A model generated the notes under the pieces. That model searched no databases and was not told the origin of the DNA. It worked only from the letters and a program-made list of their open reading frames with translations. From IMG/VR virus record IMGVR_UViG_3300034063_000607, positions 1 to 36,215 of that record: 36,215 bases of DNA; one strand, given 5' to 3'. Below, in pieces: positions 1 to 6,612 of the stretch (position 1 is its first letter; the number at the start of each line of letters is the position of its first letter). Both the position numbers and the translations under genes were made by a program. Origin of the DNA: a virus.

Positions 1-400
1 CGCAAAAATGGCACTTACCAACAATAGAGGATGCTAATGAGTATGCTTCAAATTTTCCTTTAGTTGTACCGCCATGAGAAGATATAGCGTTCATTCTTAG
101 CTGTGCTGGTAGACCCTTAAGGTTTGCATCATCGGCCATCTCAACAAATGGATACCAAACATTATTCTGTGCCATGATAGAACCAGCTGTAAGTGCCGCA
201 TTTTTTTCAACCTCATCTGTTGCGCTTGCAACTATAAATGAAAGAAGCTTGGCGTTTCCTGTTGCAAACGCTGCAGCTATTGAAATATATGTGGCATGCT
301 CTGGATCGATAGTTGATCTATTAATCACTGCATCTAAGTTTAACTTGATGTCTTTAGCATACTCTGGAAGAGAGTCCTTAAGCTGGTCTACCCAATTCAT
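1..400 (-). CDS. ahpD: AhpD-like alkyl hydroperoxidase (partial, C-terminus outside window)
   Basis: The protein begins with ATG at 400 and stays open for 133 codons to the window edge. It matches the AhpD family: the N-terminus carries LPEYAKDIKLNL, identical to a stretch I recall from Mycobacterium tuberculosis AhpD, followed by NNVWY and LRMNAI blocks. The redox motif is C130-H-F-C133 and a glutamate sits at 118, the same positions as Glu118, Cys130 and Cys133 in the mycobacterial enzyme. There the motif is CSHC, so the histidine is shifted by one here; the expected His137 would fall outside the window. AhpD is a cytoplasmic thiol oxidoreductase that re-reduces AhpC and is itself recharged by lipoylated DlaT and Lpd in mycobacteria. 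The start overlaps the ahpC stop (TAATG), so the two are probably translated together. Confidence 0.9.
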   Translation of the reverse strand, partial: MNWVDQLKDSLPEYAKDIKLNLDAVINRSTIDPEHATYISIAAAFATGNAKLLSFIVASATDEVEKNAALTAGSIMAQNNVWYPFVEMADDANLKGLPAQLRMNAISSHGGTTKGKFEAYSLASSIVGKCHFC

Positions 401-936
401 TATAGAGTTTCTCCGCCCAAAGATCTATTGCATGCACACAGTTCTCCAGTTTGAAGTGCATCTAGTACACGAAGAGTTTCATCTGGATTTCTACCAACAT
501 CTAAATTGTTTACAGTTACATGCTGAATAATATTGTCTGGGTCAACAATAAAGGTTGCTCGGTATGTTACACCAGAAGAATGGTGTACCCCAAGATCGCT
601 AGCTAGTTGATGTGCAGTATCTGCAAATGACCATGAGTTTGTCTTTTTTAAATCATCGTGTGCATTTCTCCAAGCAATCTTGCAAAATTCATTATCTACT
701 GAGCCAGTCATAAGAACTGCATCTCTATCGTTAAAATCATTAACCAAGGCATCGTACGCAACAATTTCTGTTGGGCATACGAAAGTAAAGTCCTTTGGGT
801 AAAATGCAATGATCTTCCATTTGCCTGGGAAAGAATCTTGTGTAACTATTTCAAAAGAGGATTCATCGTATGACAAAGCCCCTGGCTTAACTCCAGTAAC
901 TGCAAAGTTACCGAGCTTATCTCCTACTGTCTTCAT
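400..936 (-). CDS. ahpC: AhpC peroxiredoxin (alkyl hydroperoxide reductase subunit C)
   Basis: This 178-residue protein is a 2-Cys peroxiredoxin that reduces H2O2, organic peroxides and peroxynitrite in the cytoplasm. The peroxidatic cysteine is C54 in FYPKDFTFVCPTE. C-terminal resolving cysteines lie in GELCACN (C167, C169), the Cys-Ala-Cys arrangement typical of actinobacterial AhpC. GRNPDETLRVLDALQ is the family's conserved helix. It is about 15 residues shorter at the C-terminus than M. tuberculosis AhpC (195 aa), ending soon after the resolving cysteines, but no catalytic residue is lost. The ATG is preceded by AAGGAG. It lies 31 nt after tRNA-Arg and directly before ahpD, with all three under the promoter at 1060-1088. 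Four of its six arginine codons are AGA, the codon read by that tRNA. Confidence 0.95.
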   Translation of the reverse strand: MKTVGDKLGNFAVTGVKPGALSYDESSFEIVTQDSFPGKWKIIAFYPKDFTFVCPTEIVAYDALVNDFNDRDAVLMTGSVDNEFCKIAWRNAHDDLKKTNSWSFADTAHQLASDLGVHHSSGVTYRATFIVDPDNIIQHVTVNNLDVGRNPDETLRVLDALQTGELCACNRSLGGETL

Positions 937-967
937 TTTTCTCCTTGTGTGTAATTGATACCTGGTG

Positions 968-1042
968 TGGTACCCCTGGCTGGAATCGAACCAGCGGCCA
1001 ACAGATTAGAAGTCTGTTGCTCTTCCTCTGAGCTACAGAGGT
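968..1042 (-). tRNA. tRNA-Arg(UCU), 3' CCA encoded
   Basis: A complete 75-nt cloverleaf reads on the minus strand. The acceptor stem ACCTCTG pairs with CAGGGGT, with one T-G wobble. The D stem is GCTC/GAGC, the anticodon stem ACAGA/TCTGT encloses loop CTTCTAA with anticodon TCT, and the T arm is GCTGG-TTCGATT-CCAGC. The discriminator is A and the CCA end is encoded. It should decode AGA and AGG, which this AT-rich genome uses often. The 5' end lies about 11 nt downstream of the predicted transcription start and the gene heads the ahpC-ahpD transcript. Confidence 0.95.
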
Positions 1043-1059
1043 ATGTTTCCTGTTGTTAT

Positions 1060-1088
1060 ATTATAACCTTAATTTGCCAGGCAGTCAA
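1060..1088 (-). promoter_or_regulatory. Sigma70-type promoter for tRNA-Arg/ahpC/ahpD
   Basis: On the minus strand a TTGACT -35 box (1083-1088) is followed by exactly 17 bp and a perfect TATAAT -10 box (1060-1065). Predicted transcription starts near 1053, just ahead of the tRNA. A second TTGACT lies 8 bp upstream. Near-consensus boxes at optimal spacing suggest strong, constitutive expression by the host housekeeping polymerase, independent of the carbamoyltransferase operon upstream. Confidence 0.8.
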
Positions 1089-1097
1089 TAGTCAATT

Positions 1098-2057
1098 TTA
1101 TATATTTAGATTATAATAAATTTCATCCGCTATAACAATATGCTTTCCTATGCCAAAATGACATCCGTCTGGTGCCACACTAAAATTATCCTTTGCCTCA
1201 TATTCATTTACTAATGACTGAAAGTATTCATCTTTGAGAGCCTTGGGTATATTATTGTGCATTTCTAGAGGGAAGGAGAAATAGCTTTTGTATTTTTCTT
1301 TTAAAAGATTATCTGCTATTGGATCTACTGCTTCCCAAAATGACCATAGGAATTTTATATTATTTGATTCACAATATTGTTCTAACATAGAAATAAATAT
1401 ATTATTATAATAAAGTGCAACTTCAATTGGGAAAATCTCCATCATGTCATGAGGAGTTTTTGTAAAAGTATTTTTTTTGTCATCTTTATTTAAATCATAA
1501 GGAACGTGAACATCTCCAAAATAAATATTTGGGTTCTCAGATAAATATACACTTGGCTGTAATGTTTTAAAAACAATTTTATCACTAATGTAAGGAAATT
1601 CAAATCTAGCAAAAGGGAACATTCCGATAATTATTTCAGGATTACCGAACTCTTTAAAATATTGAAAAGCTTTTATAACTTGTGACTGAACAGAATTTCC
1701 TGGAACTGCAAGATTAGAATATGTTAAATTTGTTTTTTTATTCAATAGGCTTGGCCACAAAATATGCTCTTCCTTTATTGACACTCCCCAGGTTTGTGAG
1801 CAACCCAAATACAAGACACTATTGCCATTTTTAAACTCTGGTCCCCTATACCCATATGAATTTATTTCATCGTGCTCGTATTTAGCTACCATTCCTCTTT
1901 CTGCTAAACTCAATCCTGGTATTTTTTCCAGCTTATCGTCTGTCATAATAGTTTCACAAGGAAAAGAGCCTGGCTTGTTTAAATGATTAAGCCTTTTTAA
2001 TGTTTGATTATCATTTATAACTGATTGAAAATTTGCTATTCTTTTTCCAGTGTTCAT
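1098..2057 (-). CDS. SGNH/GDSL-hydrolase-like protein
   Basis: This 319-residue protein has the spaced blocks of the SGNH hydrolase fold. A GCS motif (G85-C86-S87, in YLGCSQTWG) follows a beta strand as block I, a glycine in AVPGNS (about 118-122) fits block II, and D297-G-C-H300 near the C-terminus fits the catalytic Asp-x-x-His of block V. Family members are esterases or O-acetyl-transfer/hydrolysis enzymes acting on glycans and lipids; the GCS in place of the usual GDS is a variation. No signal peptide or membrane segment is visible. The ATG overlaps the carbamoyltransferase stop by 4 nt (ATGA), so the two are probably translated together and may act on the same substrate, perhaps a surface or virion glycan. 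The substrate cannot be read from sequence. Confidence 0.65.
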   Translation of the reverse strand: MNTGKRIANFQSVINDNQTLKRLNHLNKPGSFPCETIMTDDKLEKIPGLSLAERGMVAKYEHDEINSYGYRGPEFKNGNSVLYLGCSQTWGVSIKEEHILWPSLLNKKTNLTYSNLAVPGNSVQSQVIKAFQYFKEFGNPEIIIGMFPFARFEFPYISDKIVFKTLQPSVYLSENPNIYFGDVHVPYDLNKDDKKNTFTKTPHDMMEIFPIEVALYYNNIFISMLEQYCESNNIKFLWSFWEAVDPIADNLLKEKYKSYFSFPLEMHNNIPKALKDEYFQSLVNEYEAKDNFSVAPDGCHFGIGKHIVIADEIYYNLNI

Positions 2058-3484
2058 TTCTGCCCCCTAATAATCTTTTTACCATAATTATTTTCCCAAT
2101 TTATTATATCATTTTGATCGTTTAGTAAGGGCTGGCCTTTAATGTTTAAACTTGTGTTTAACAATAAAGGAACTCCAGTTTGCAAATAAAATTTATTTAA
2201 AACTCTATACAATCCAGGGTGCTGATCTTTAGTAACAGTTTGTACTCTTGATGTTCCATCAATATGTACTACAGAAGGAATTTTTTCTGGCTTTATACAC
2301 TTTACAGTGTATTGCATGTATGGGCTTTCAAAATCCATATCAAACCATTTAGAGGCATGCTCAGCCATTATTACAGGAGCAAATGGCCTAAACAACTCTC
2401 TTTGTTTAATTAGATTAACCTTATCTTTTATGCTTGGATCTCTTGGGTCTGCCAATATACTTCTATTACCTAATGCTCTTGGACCATATTCTGCTCTTCC
2501 TGATGCTACTGCTACTATACCGTCTTTTAATATCCCGTCCACAATTTCTTGAACTGGGTAATCCCCACCTAAATCATGACCAAGGTATGGGCTATTCCAG
2601 TCAATGTGCTTACCGTACAGAGCTGCTGCTGCTCCAAGAGATGACCCTGCGTCACCAGGGTTTGGCATAATCCAAACATCGTTAAATATTTTCCAAAGCA
2701 GCGGGTTGGCTGAAGAGTTTAGAGCACAACCACCCATAAAGACAAGATTACTTTTACCCGTTAGTGAATGAGCCATACGCATAAATTCGTTTAGTCTTTG
2801 TTGATAAACCATTTGTACTGCAGCTGCAATATCAAATCTGTCCTGTTCTGATTTTACCCAGCCCCAATCAGTTATACCTTTATGAAAATTATATTTTTGT
2901 TTATCATAAGATGGAAAGTATTCATCAACCTTTTTATAATACTTTGTCCAATCACCATACCCCGCCATACCCATCATAATGTATTCTTCTTGGTTTGGCA
3001 TTAACCCTATTAATTGCGTAAATGCAGAATAGAACAATCCAAATGATACTGGGTAGTTTTGCTTATATTTTAATTTAATCTTTTCTCCTTGACCAACCCA
3101 AATTGTGGAAGTATTGTATTCACCAATAGAGTCAAGAACTACAATTACTGCATCATTAAACTTGCTTGTATAGTATCCAGCACATGCGTGAGAGTAGTGA
3201 TGGCTAAAATATTTTACTGAAAGATCCATTGGAATATTTGGTTTCCAGTCTGAACTTCCTCCCCTTAAAAATATTCTAGATCTTTTAAGCTGTGGCCTTT
3301 CGTAGTACGCTATATGTGTTGGAGTACCATAGTTAAGCATATCAATGTATATGTTTTTATTGTTGTACCAATCGTTTTTTTCTTTACTATATCGCTCTGA
3401 ATGTGCAGCAAATAGTATCTCACCGTCTTTTAATAAAGATATGGATGCGTCGTGAGATGTTTCATTGATACCGAGTATGATCAT
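2054..3484 (-). CDS. NodU/TobZ-family carbamoyltransferase
   Basis: This 476-residue enzyme belongs to the family that transfers carbamoyl from carbamoyl phosphate, through carbamoyl-adenylate, to a hydroxyl group. The N-terminal Kae1-like domain opens with GINETSHDAS (H11), then HHYSHACAGYY (H95, H96, H99) and VLDSIGE (D118). GGCALN (251-256), PNPGDAGSS (about 274-282) and GRAEYGPRALGNRSILADPR (329-348) are family signatures, and the C-terminal domain carries PLLLNTSLNIKGQPL. It is somewhat shorter than many NodU proteins, mainly at the C-terminus. The ATG at 3484 has only a distant purine-rich stretch upstream. It is coupled to the SGNH-like gene. Phage members of the family have been linked to 5-hydroxymethylcytosine carbamoylation; glycan carbamoylation is the other established role. 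Which applies here is open. Confidence 0.88.
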   Translation of the reverse strand: MIILGINETSHDASISLLKDGEILFAAHSERYSKEKNDWYNNKNIYIDMLNYGTPTHIAYYERPQLKRSRIFLRGGSSDWKPNIPMDLSVKYFSHHYSHACAGYYTSKFNDAVIVVLDSIGEYNTSTIWVGQGEKIKLKYKQNYPVSFGLFYSAFTQLIGLMPNQEEYIMMGMAGYGDWTKYYKKVDEYFPSYDKQKYNFHKGITDWGWVKSEQDRFDIAAAVQMVYQQRLNEFMRMAHSLTGKSNLVFMGGCALNSSANPLLWKIFNDVWIMPNPGDAGSSLGAAAALYGKHIDWNSPYLGHDLGGDYPVQEIVDGILKDGIVAVASGRAEYGPRALGNRSILADPRDPSIKDKVNLIKQRELFRPFAPVIMAEHASKWFDMDFESPYMQYTVKCIKPEKIPSVVHIDGTSRVQTVTKDQHPGLYRVLNKFYLQTGVPLLLNTSLNIKGQPLLNDQNDIINWENNYGKKIIRGQK

Positions 3485-3568
3485 TAGTATATAAACTTAT
3501 CCTTATTTTTATTTTTTATAAATAAAGATTTAATCTTTTTAAAAATAATATATATGTAGTATTGAATT

Positions 3569-3919
3569 TTAATGTTCACGGAAGTCTATATCTCCAAACT
3601 CCTCTATGTCTTCTATTGGAATGATACCCTTGCTTAAAGCTATACGATATCCTTCTTCTGTAAAATTATACGTGGCCCGAAGATTTTCATCATACTCAAC
3701 TTGCATCAGTTCGCTATTAACAAGATCTATTAGCTCAGACTCTACGTACTCTTCATGAGCCTTCCACAAATCTGGTGCTAGCTCTGAAGTAACAGTTTCA
3801 TTTAATTCAAATATTGCTTCGCCGTCCTCTGTAAATCCAGCAATTTTAATTGCACCAATATCGATATAGTGCTGAATTTTAAGCATTATATCTTCTTCGT
3901 CATCATAATCTTCAAACAT
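3569..3919 (-). CDS. Acidic protein of unknown function
   Basis: I do not recognise this 116-residue protein. It is strongly acidic, opening with MFEDYDDEEDIMLK and ending with an Asp/Glu-rich tail. Two stretches look like winged-helix-type wings or hairpins: IKIAGFTEDGEAIFEL and ATYNFTEEGYRIALSKG, the latter typical of a 'T-x-x-G' recognition segment in small phage proteins. There are no cysteines, signal peptide or membrane segment. The ATG follows an excellent AGGAGG ribosome binding site. It sits between the CAU tRNA and the carbamoyltransferase, presumably on the transcript started by the promoter at 4013-4042. DNA mimicry or a host-takeover role is possible for so acidic a protein but nothing proves it. 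Confidence 0.8.
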   Translation of the reverse strand: MFEDYDDEEDIMLKIQHYIDIGAIKIAGFTEDGEAIFELNETVTSELAPDLWKAHEEYVESELIDLVNSELMQVEYDENLRATYNFTEEGYRIALSKGIIPIEDIEEFGDIDFREH

Positions 3920-3930
3920 TTTTCCTCCTG

Positions 3931-4004
3931 TGCAACAAGTAGGACTTGAACCTACGATTACCGAATTATGAGTTCGGGGCTTTAACCAACTAAGCTATTG
4001 TTGC
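3931..4004 (-). tRNA. tRNA with CAU anticodon (Met or Ile2)
   Basis: A complete 74-nt cloverleaf reads on the minus strand without an encoded CCA. The acceptor stem GCAACAA pairs perfectly with TTGTTGC. The anticodon stem CCGAA/TTCGG encloses CTCATAA (anticodon CAT), and the T arm is GTAGG-TTCAAGT-CCTAC; the discriminator is A. The first acceptor pair is G-C, so it is not a bacterial initiator tRNA, which has a mismatch there. It is either elongator tRNA-Met or tRNA-Ile whose C34 is converted to lysidine to read AUA. I cannot separate these by eye. Confidence 0.93.
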
Positions 4005-4012
4005 CTAGTTGA

Positions 4013-4042
4013 ATTATAGTATTTTATTATCAGTTTTGTCAA
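4013..4042 (-). promoter_or_regulatory. Sigma70-type promoter for CAU tRNA and downstream genes
   Basis: Consensus TTGACA (4037-4042) and consensus TATAAT (4013-4018) stand 18 bp apart on the minus strand. The whole promoter lies within the last codons of the 82-aa gene, and the -10 box includes that gene's TAA stop. Transcription would start near 4006, only one or two bases before the mature tRNA 5' end. Confidence 0.8.
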
Positions 4043-4262
4043 TAGATTGCTCAACTATTTGCTGAACATATTCTGAAAAATGCTTTCTAATACTTCCTGG
4101 TGGCCTGTGACCAATGTCAGACCATACTCTTTTGTACTCATGGATGTTGTCAAATGTCGTTGGGCAAACTAGAACTCCATCATATTCTTTTAGCCTTGTT
4201 GGAAGAGGCACATGTTTACTGCAACACTTACACTCTTTAGCTTTTTCTTGGTATATACTCAT
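4014..4262 (-). CDS. Small Cys-rich protein downstream of terminase
   Basis: This 82-residue protein is not recognised. It has a Cys-rich N-terminus (KECKCCSKHVPLP, C11, C13, C14 with H17) and one further cysteine in GVLVCPTTFD, enough for a possible zinc site resembling the treble-clef part of HNH proteins. No complete HNH catalytic motif is visible. The C-terminus is basic, then helical. The ATG overlaps the terminase large subunit stop (ATGA), so it is translated from the terminase message. Its last codons double as the promoter for the tRNA that follows. Confidence 0.75.
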   Translation of the reverse strand: MSIYQEKAKECKCCSKHVPLPTRLKEYDGVLVCPTTFDNIHEYKRVWSDIGHRPPGSIRKHFSEYVQQIVEQSIDKTDNKIL

Positions 4263-6049
4263 ACTATCTCCATTCCACTCAGCGCTTCAGAAAGATCTTT
4301 AGGCATTGATGACGGAGCCTTAATTAAATTTGGACTTTCTTGCTTTAAGCTATCTCTATATTGTTTTTTTACGGAAGAATAATCATGCACCTCAATGTCA
4401 CCAAACGCTTCTCTTGTTAAGCTAATTGCATTATATATTGAGCCGCAAACAGCATCGGCCAAGTCTTTTGATCCTTTTCTTGGGTGATCAACCTTGTCCC
4501 GCATAATTCTTAACTCAAGCAATTCATCTATAAGTAAAGGTATGTGAGGGCCTTTTACTCTTTCCTCTAAAACAACCATGGCCATATCATCATAATGTTT
4601 TTTTGCAACAGATAGCGTTTCAGTGTTTATTCCATATTGTTTTAGCTGCTGCATCATATCGTGAGAGTTCCATCTATCAAAAGTGCATATTCTAATATTA
4701 AATCCCCTAGATCTAAGAGACAGTATGTAGTCTCTAACCTCCGCAAAGTCTACGGACTTGTCTGAAGTAGGTGTCCAATACATTACAGCATCCACCTTAA
4801 CAATTGGCGCTGGCTGAGAGTAAGTATCAGTAACCTTTACGCTAACGAACTTTTCAATATGAGCCATAGATACAGCACAATGGTCGTGTTTTTGAGCTAA
4901 GTCAACGTGTATGTAATAATCTTTATCATCTTCTGGCAAGAACCAGTCTTCAAATCTTCCAAATCCATCTACGGCTATTGATAGATCGTTGAATGCCATT
5001 TCAATCTTTTCACGAGATTTAAAGAAAGCATCAATTGCTTCTGGAGGCATGCAAGCAAATCTTCCTAGAGCATCTGTTACATCTCTATAGAATGCAATTT
5101 TAAAATCTTCAATACTTCTGGTTGGGTTAACTTCCCAGGTAGGCCTACGTATCGCATAAACCTTTGGATATTTGTAAGACACAATTTGATCTTCATCCCA
5201 GAATATATCAAACTCGTTGCCTACTGTATTCTCTGGAAGATCTGGATCCAACTTAAATCTATGAGATCTTGCTATAACTTCTTTTTCTGAAATGATTTCG
5301 TCATATCTTTGCTGGATATAATCATTCTTAAATCGTGGGAAAGAAAGGAGAATTACCTTGCCGTAATCTGGGAAACGAGAATCTACAGATGCCCTGTACA
5401 TATCATAAATACCACTTGCAGTTTTTGCCTGATCGTGACCGCTTGTGCTATCTAATGCAAAGCCAGAGATCTCGTCTAGTACGGCTACAAGAACGTTATA
5501 CCCTTCAAACGCTTCTCTTTCTGAGTGTCCAGAATAAACAGTAACATTCTTATCAAATTTTATTTCTGAAGCTTTTTCAAAGTACTTACCTACAAACCAT
5601 GGTGAATGTGTTACTCTGTTTTTAAAGCCTTTAAAAAATACATTGTTTGCCTGCTGAGCGTTAATAGCAATATTAATAATATCAATTGAGTCACCTGGAG
5701 GCTTGCCATAATAAGATGCGGGGTCCTTAAGGCATAATAGTAAATATACTATATAGGCAACAGATATAGTTGAGCAATAATCTTTTCCGCTACCCTTACC
5801 TAATTGAGCAACAACCTCATTGCATGTTTGCTTATATCTTAATGATCCTTCTTTTTCTCCGAACAGCTTAATCAAAGTCGACTCTTTATATATCTGAGAA
5901 GATTTCTCTATAAGAGTATATTGATTTTCAGATAACTCAGGAAGACCCAAATAGTTTTTATCAGTTACAAACGTTCTTAAATCGACAGGTCTTTCTTCAA
6001 ACTCTTCTCCGTCAAGTATATCGATGAGGTCATCAAAATTAAATTCCAC
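4259..6049 (-). CDS. terL: Terminase large subunit (ATPase and nuclease)
   Basis: This is the DNA-packaging motor that pumps genome into proheads and cuts it. Numbering from the upstream TTG at 6061 (600 aa), the ATPase domain has a Walker A variant QLGKGSGKD (about 86-94) and Walker B VLVAVLDEIS (D196, E197). The RNase H-like nuclease domain has its acidic residues at D387 (YIHVDLAQ), D462 (CTFDRWNSHD) and in the late KDLADAV motif. I place the start at the GTG at 6049 because GAGGA lies 7 nt before it; this gives 596 aa and an 11-nt overlap with the small subunit. The TTG at 6061 is the alternative. Confidence 0.92.
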   Translation of the reverse strand: MEFNFDDLIDILDGEEFEERPVDLRTFVTDKNYLGLPELSENQYTLIEKSSQIYKESTLIKLFGEKEGSLRYKQTCNEVVAQLGKGSGKDYCSTISVAYIVYLLLCLKDPASYYGKPPGDSIDIINIAINAQQANNVFFKGFKNRVTHSPWFVGKYFEKASEIKFDKNVTVYSGHSEREAFEGYNVLVAVLDEISGFALDSTSGHDQAKTASGIYDMYRASVDSRFPDYGKVILLSFPRFKNDYIQQRYDEIISEKEVIARSHRFKLDPDLPENTVGNEFDIFWDEDQIVSYKYPKVYAIRRPTWEVNPTRSIEDFKIAFYRDVTDALGRFACMPPEAIDAFFKSREKIEMAFNDLSIAVDGFGRFEDWFLPEDDKDYYIHVDLAQKHDHCAVSMAHIEKFVSVKVTDTYSQPAPIVKVDAVMYWTPTSDKSVDFAEVRDYILSLRSRGFNIRICTFDRWNSHDMMQQLKQYGINTETLSVAKKHYDDMAMVVLEERVKGPHIPLLIDELLELRIMRDKVDHPRKGSKDLADAVCGSIYNAISLTREAFGDIEVHDYSSVKKQYRDSLKQESPNLIKAPSSMPKDLSEALSGMEIV

Positions 6050-6575
6050 TGACTTCCTCAATAATCTCTATTGGTTCAACAATTCCAGTAATTTGTGATA
6101 AGCGCTTGGCTACTTCCATTTTACACTTAGGGCACGTTGCAGTTACTTCTTTTAGAATCTTAACTAAGACTTCTTGCTTTCTTTCCGCCTCTGCTATTTG
6201 TCCTGCCATTTCAGCGTTATCTAGTAGACCAACTTCCTGAAGCATGCCAATTCTTTTGCCTTCTATATCAGCAATTAACTTGAGAGCACCAGACTTAACG
6301 CTAAGTTGACCCGCTTGATCTGCATCTTCAACTGTTTTCCATGCTTCCTTTATTAGCATTGCATAGTGTTGATCAGCCCCAGAGATAGCCTCTTTAGCAC
6401 GTTCACGGGCCGATGTGTCGTTGTGTACAACACTCTTCCACTCATCTATCAACTCAATGACTTCTGCCCTCTTAAGGCCAGTCAGGGTAGCAATTTGTGT
6501 GGGGCTGTTTCCCCTAAGTAGCTCTTCGACTACCTTATTCATGCGATCAAAATGATCAGCTAGCTCAATTTCCAT
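6039..6575 (-). CDS. terS: Terminase small subunit-like, HTH DNA-binding protein
   Basis: This 178-residue protein lies directly before the large subunit and overlaps it. An N-terminal helix-turn-helix (LLRGNSPTQIATLTGLKRAEVIELIDEW, about 19-46) fits the DNA-recognition domain of small terminases, followed by a long helical, charged segment suited to oligomerisation. A C-terminal CPKCK pair of cysteines is present. Small terminases recognise the packaging site and load the large subunit. The call rests on position and architecture more than on a signature. The start codon lies only 8 nt downstream of a TATAAT box, so its mRNA may have almost no leader. Confidence 0.75.
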   Translation of the reverse strand: MEIELADHFDRMNKVVEELLRGNSPTQIATLTGLKRAEVIELIDEWKSVVHNDTSARERAKEAISGADQHYAMLIKEAWKTVEDADQAGQLSVKSGALKLIADIEGKRIGMLQEVGLLDNAEMAGQIAEAERKQEVLVKILKEVTATCPKCKMEVAKRLSQITGIVEPIEIIEEVSGI

Positions 6576-6583
6576 ATTACTTT

Positions 6584-6612
6584 ATTATACTTCTAGTCGA
6601 CTGAAATAGCAA
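6584..6612 (-). promoter_or_regulatory. Promoter for terminase operon, near-leaderless
   Basis: A perfect TATAAT (6584-6589) with a weaker TTGCTA -35 box (6607-6612) at 17 bp spacing reads on the minus strand. Transcription would start one or two bases before the ATG of the terminase small subunit at 6575, and no Shine-Dalgarno sequence is present. This fits leaderless translation. Confidence 0.6.

Noticed and set aside
174-530. 118-codon open frame on the plus strand across ahpC and ahpD
   Set aside because: It is antisense to two genes with clear catalytic motifs and has no recognisable domain.
3520-3540. AT-only palindrome (AAAGATT/AATCTTT) before the carbamoyltransferase as a terminator
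   Set aside because: The stem has only two G-C pairs and is surrounded by A/T runs expected by composition; too weak to call.
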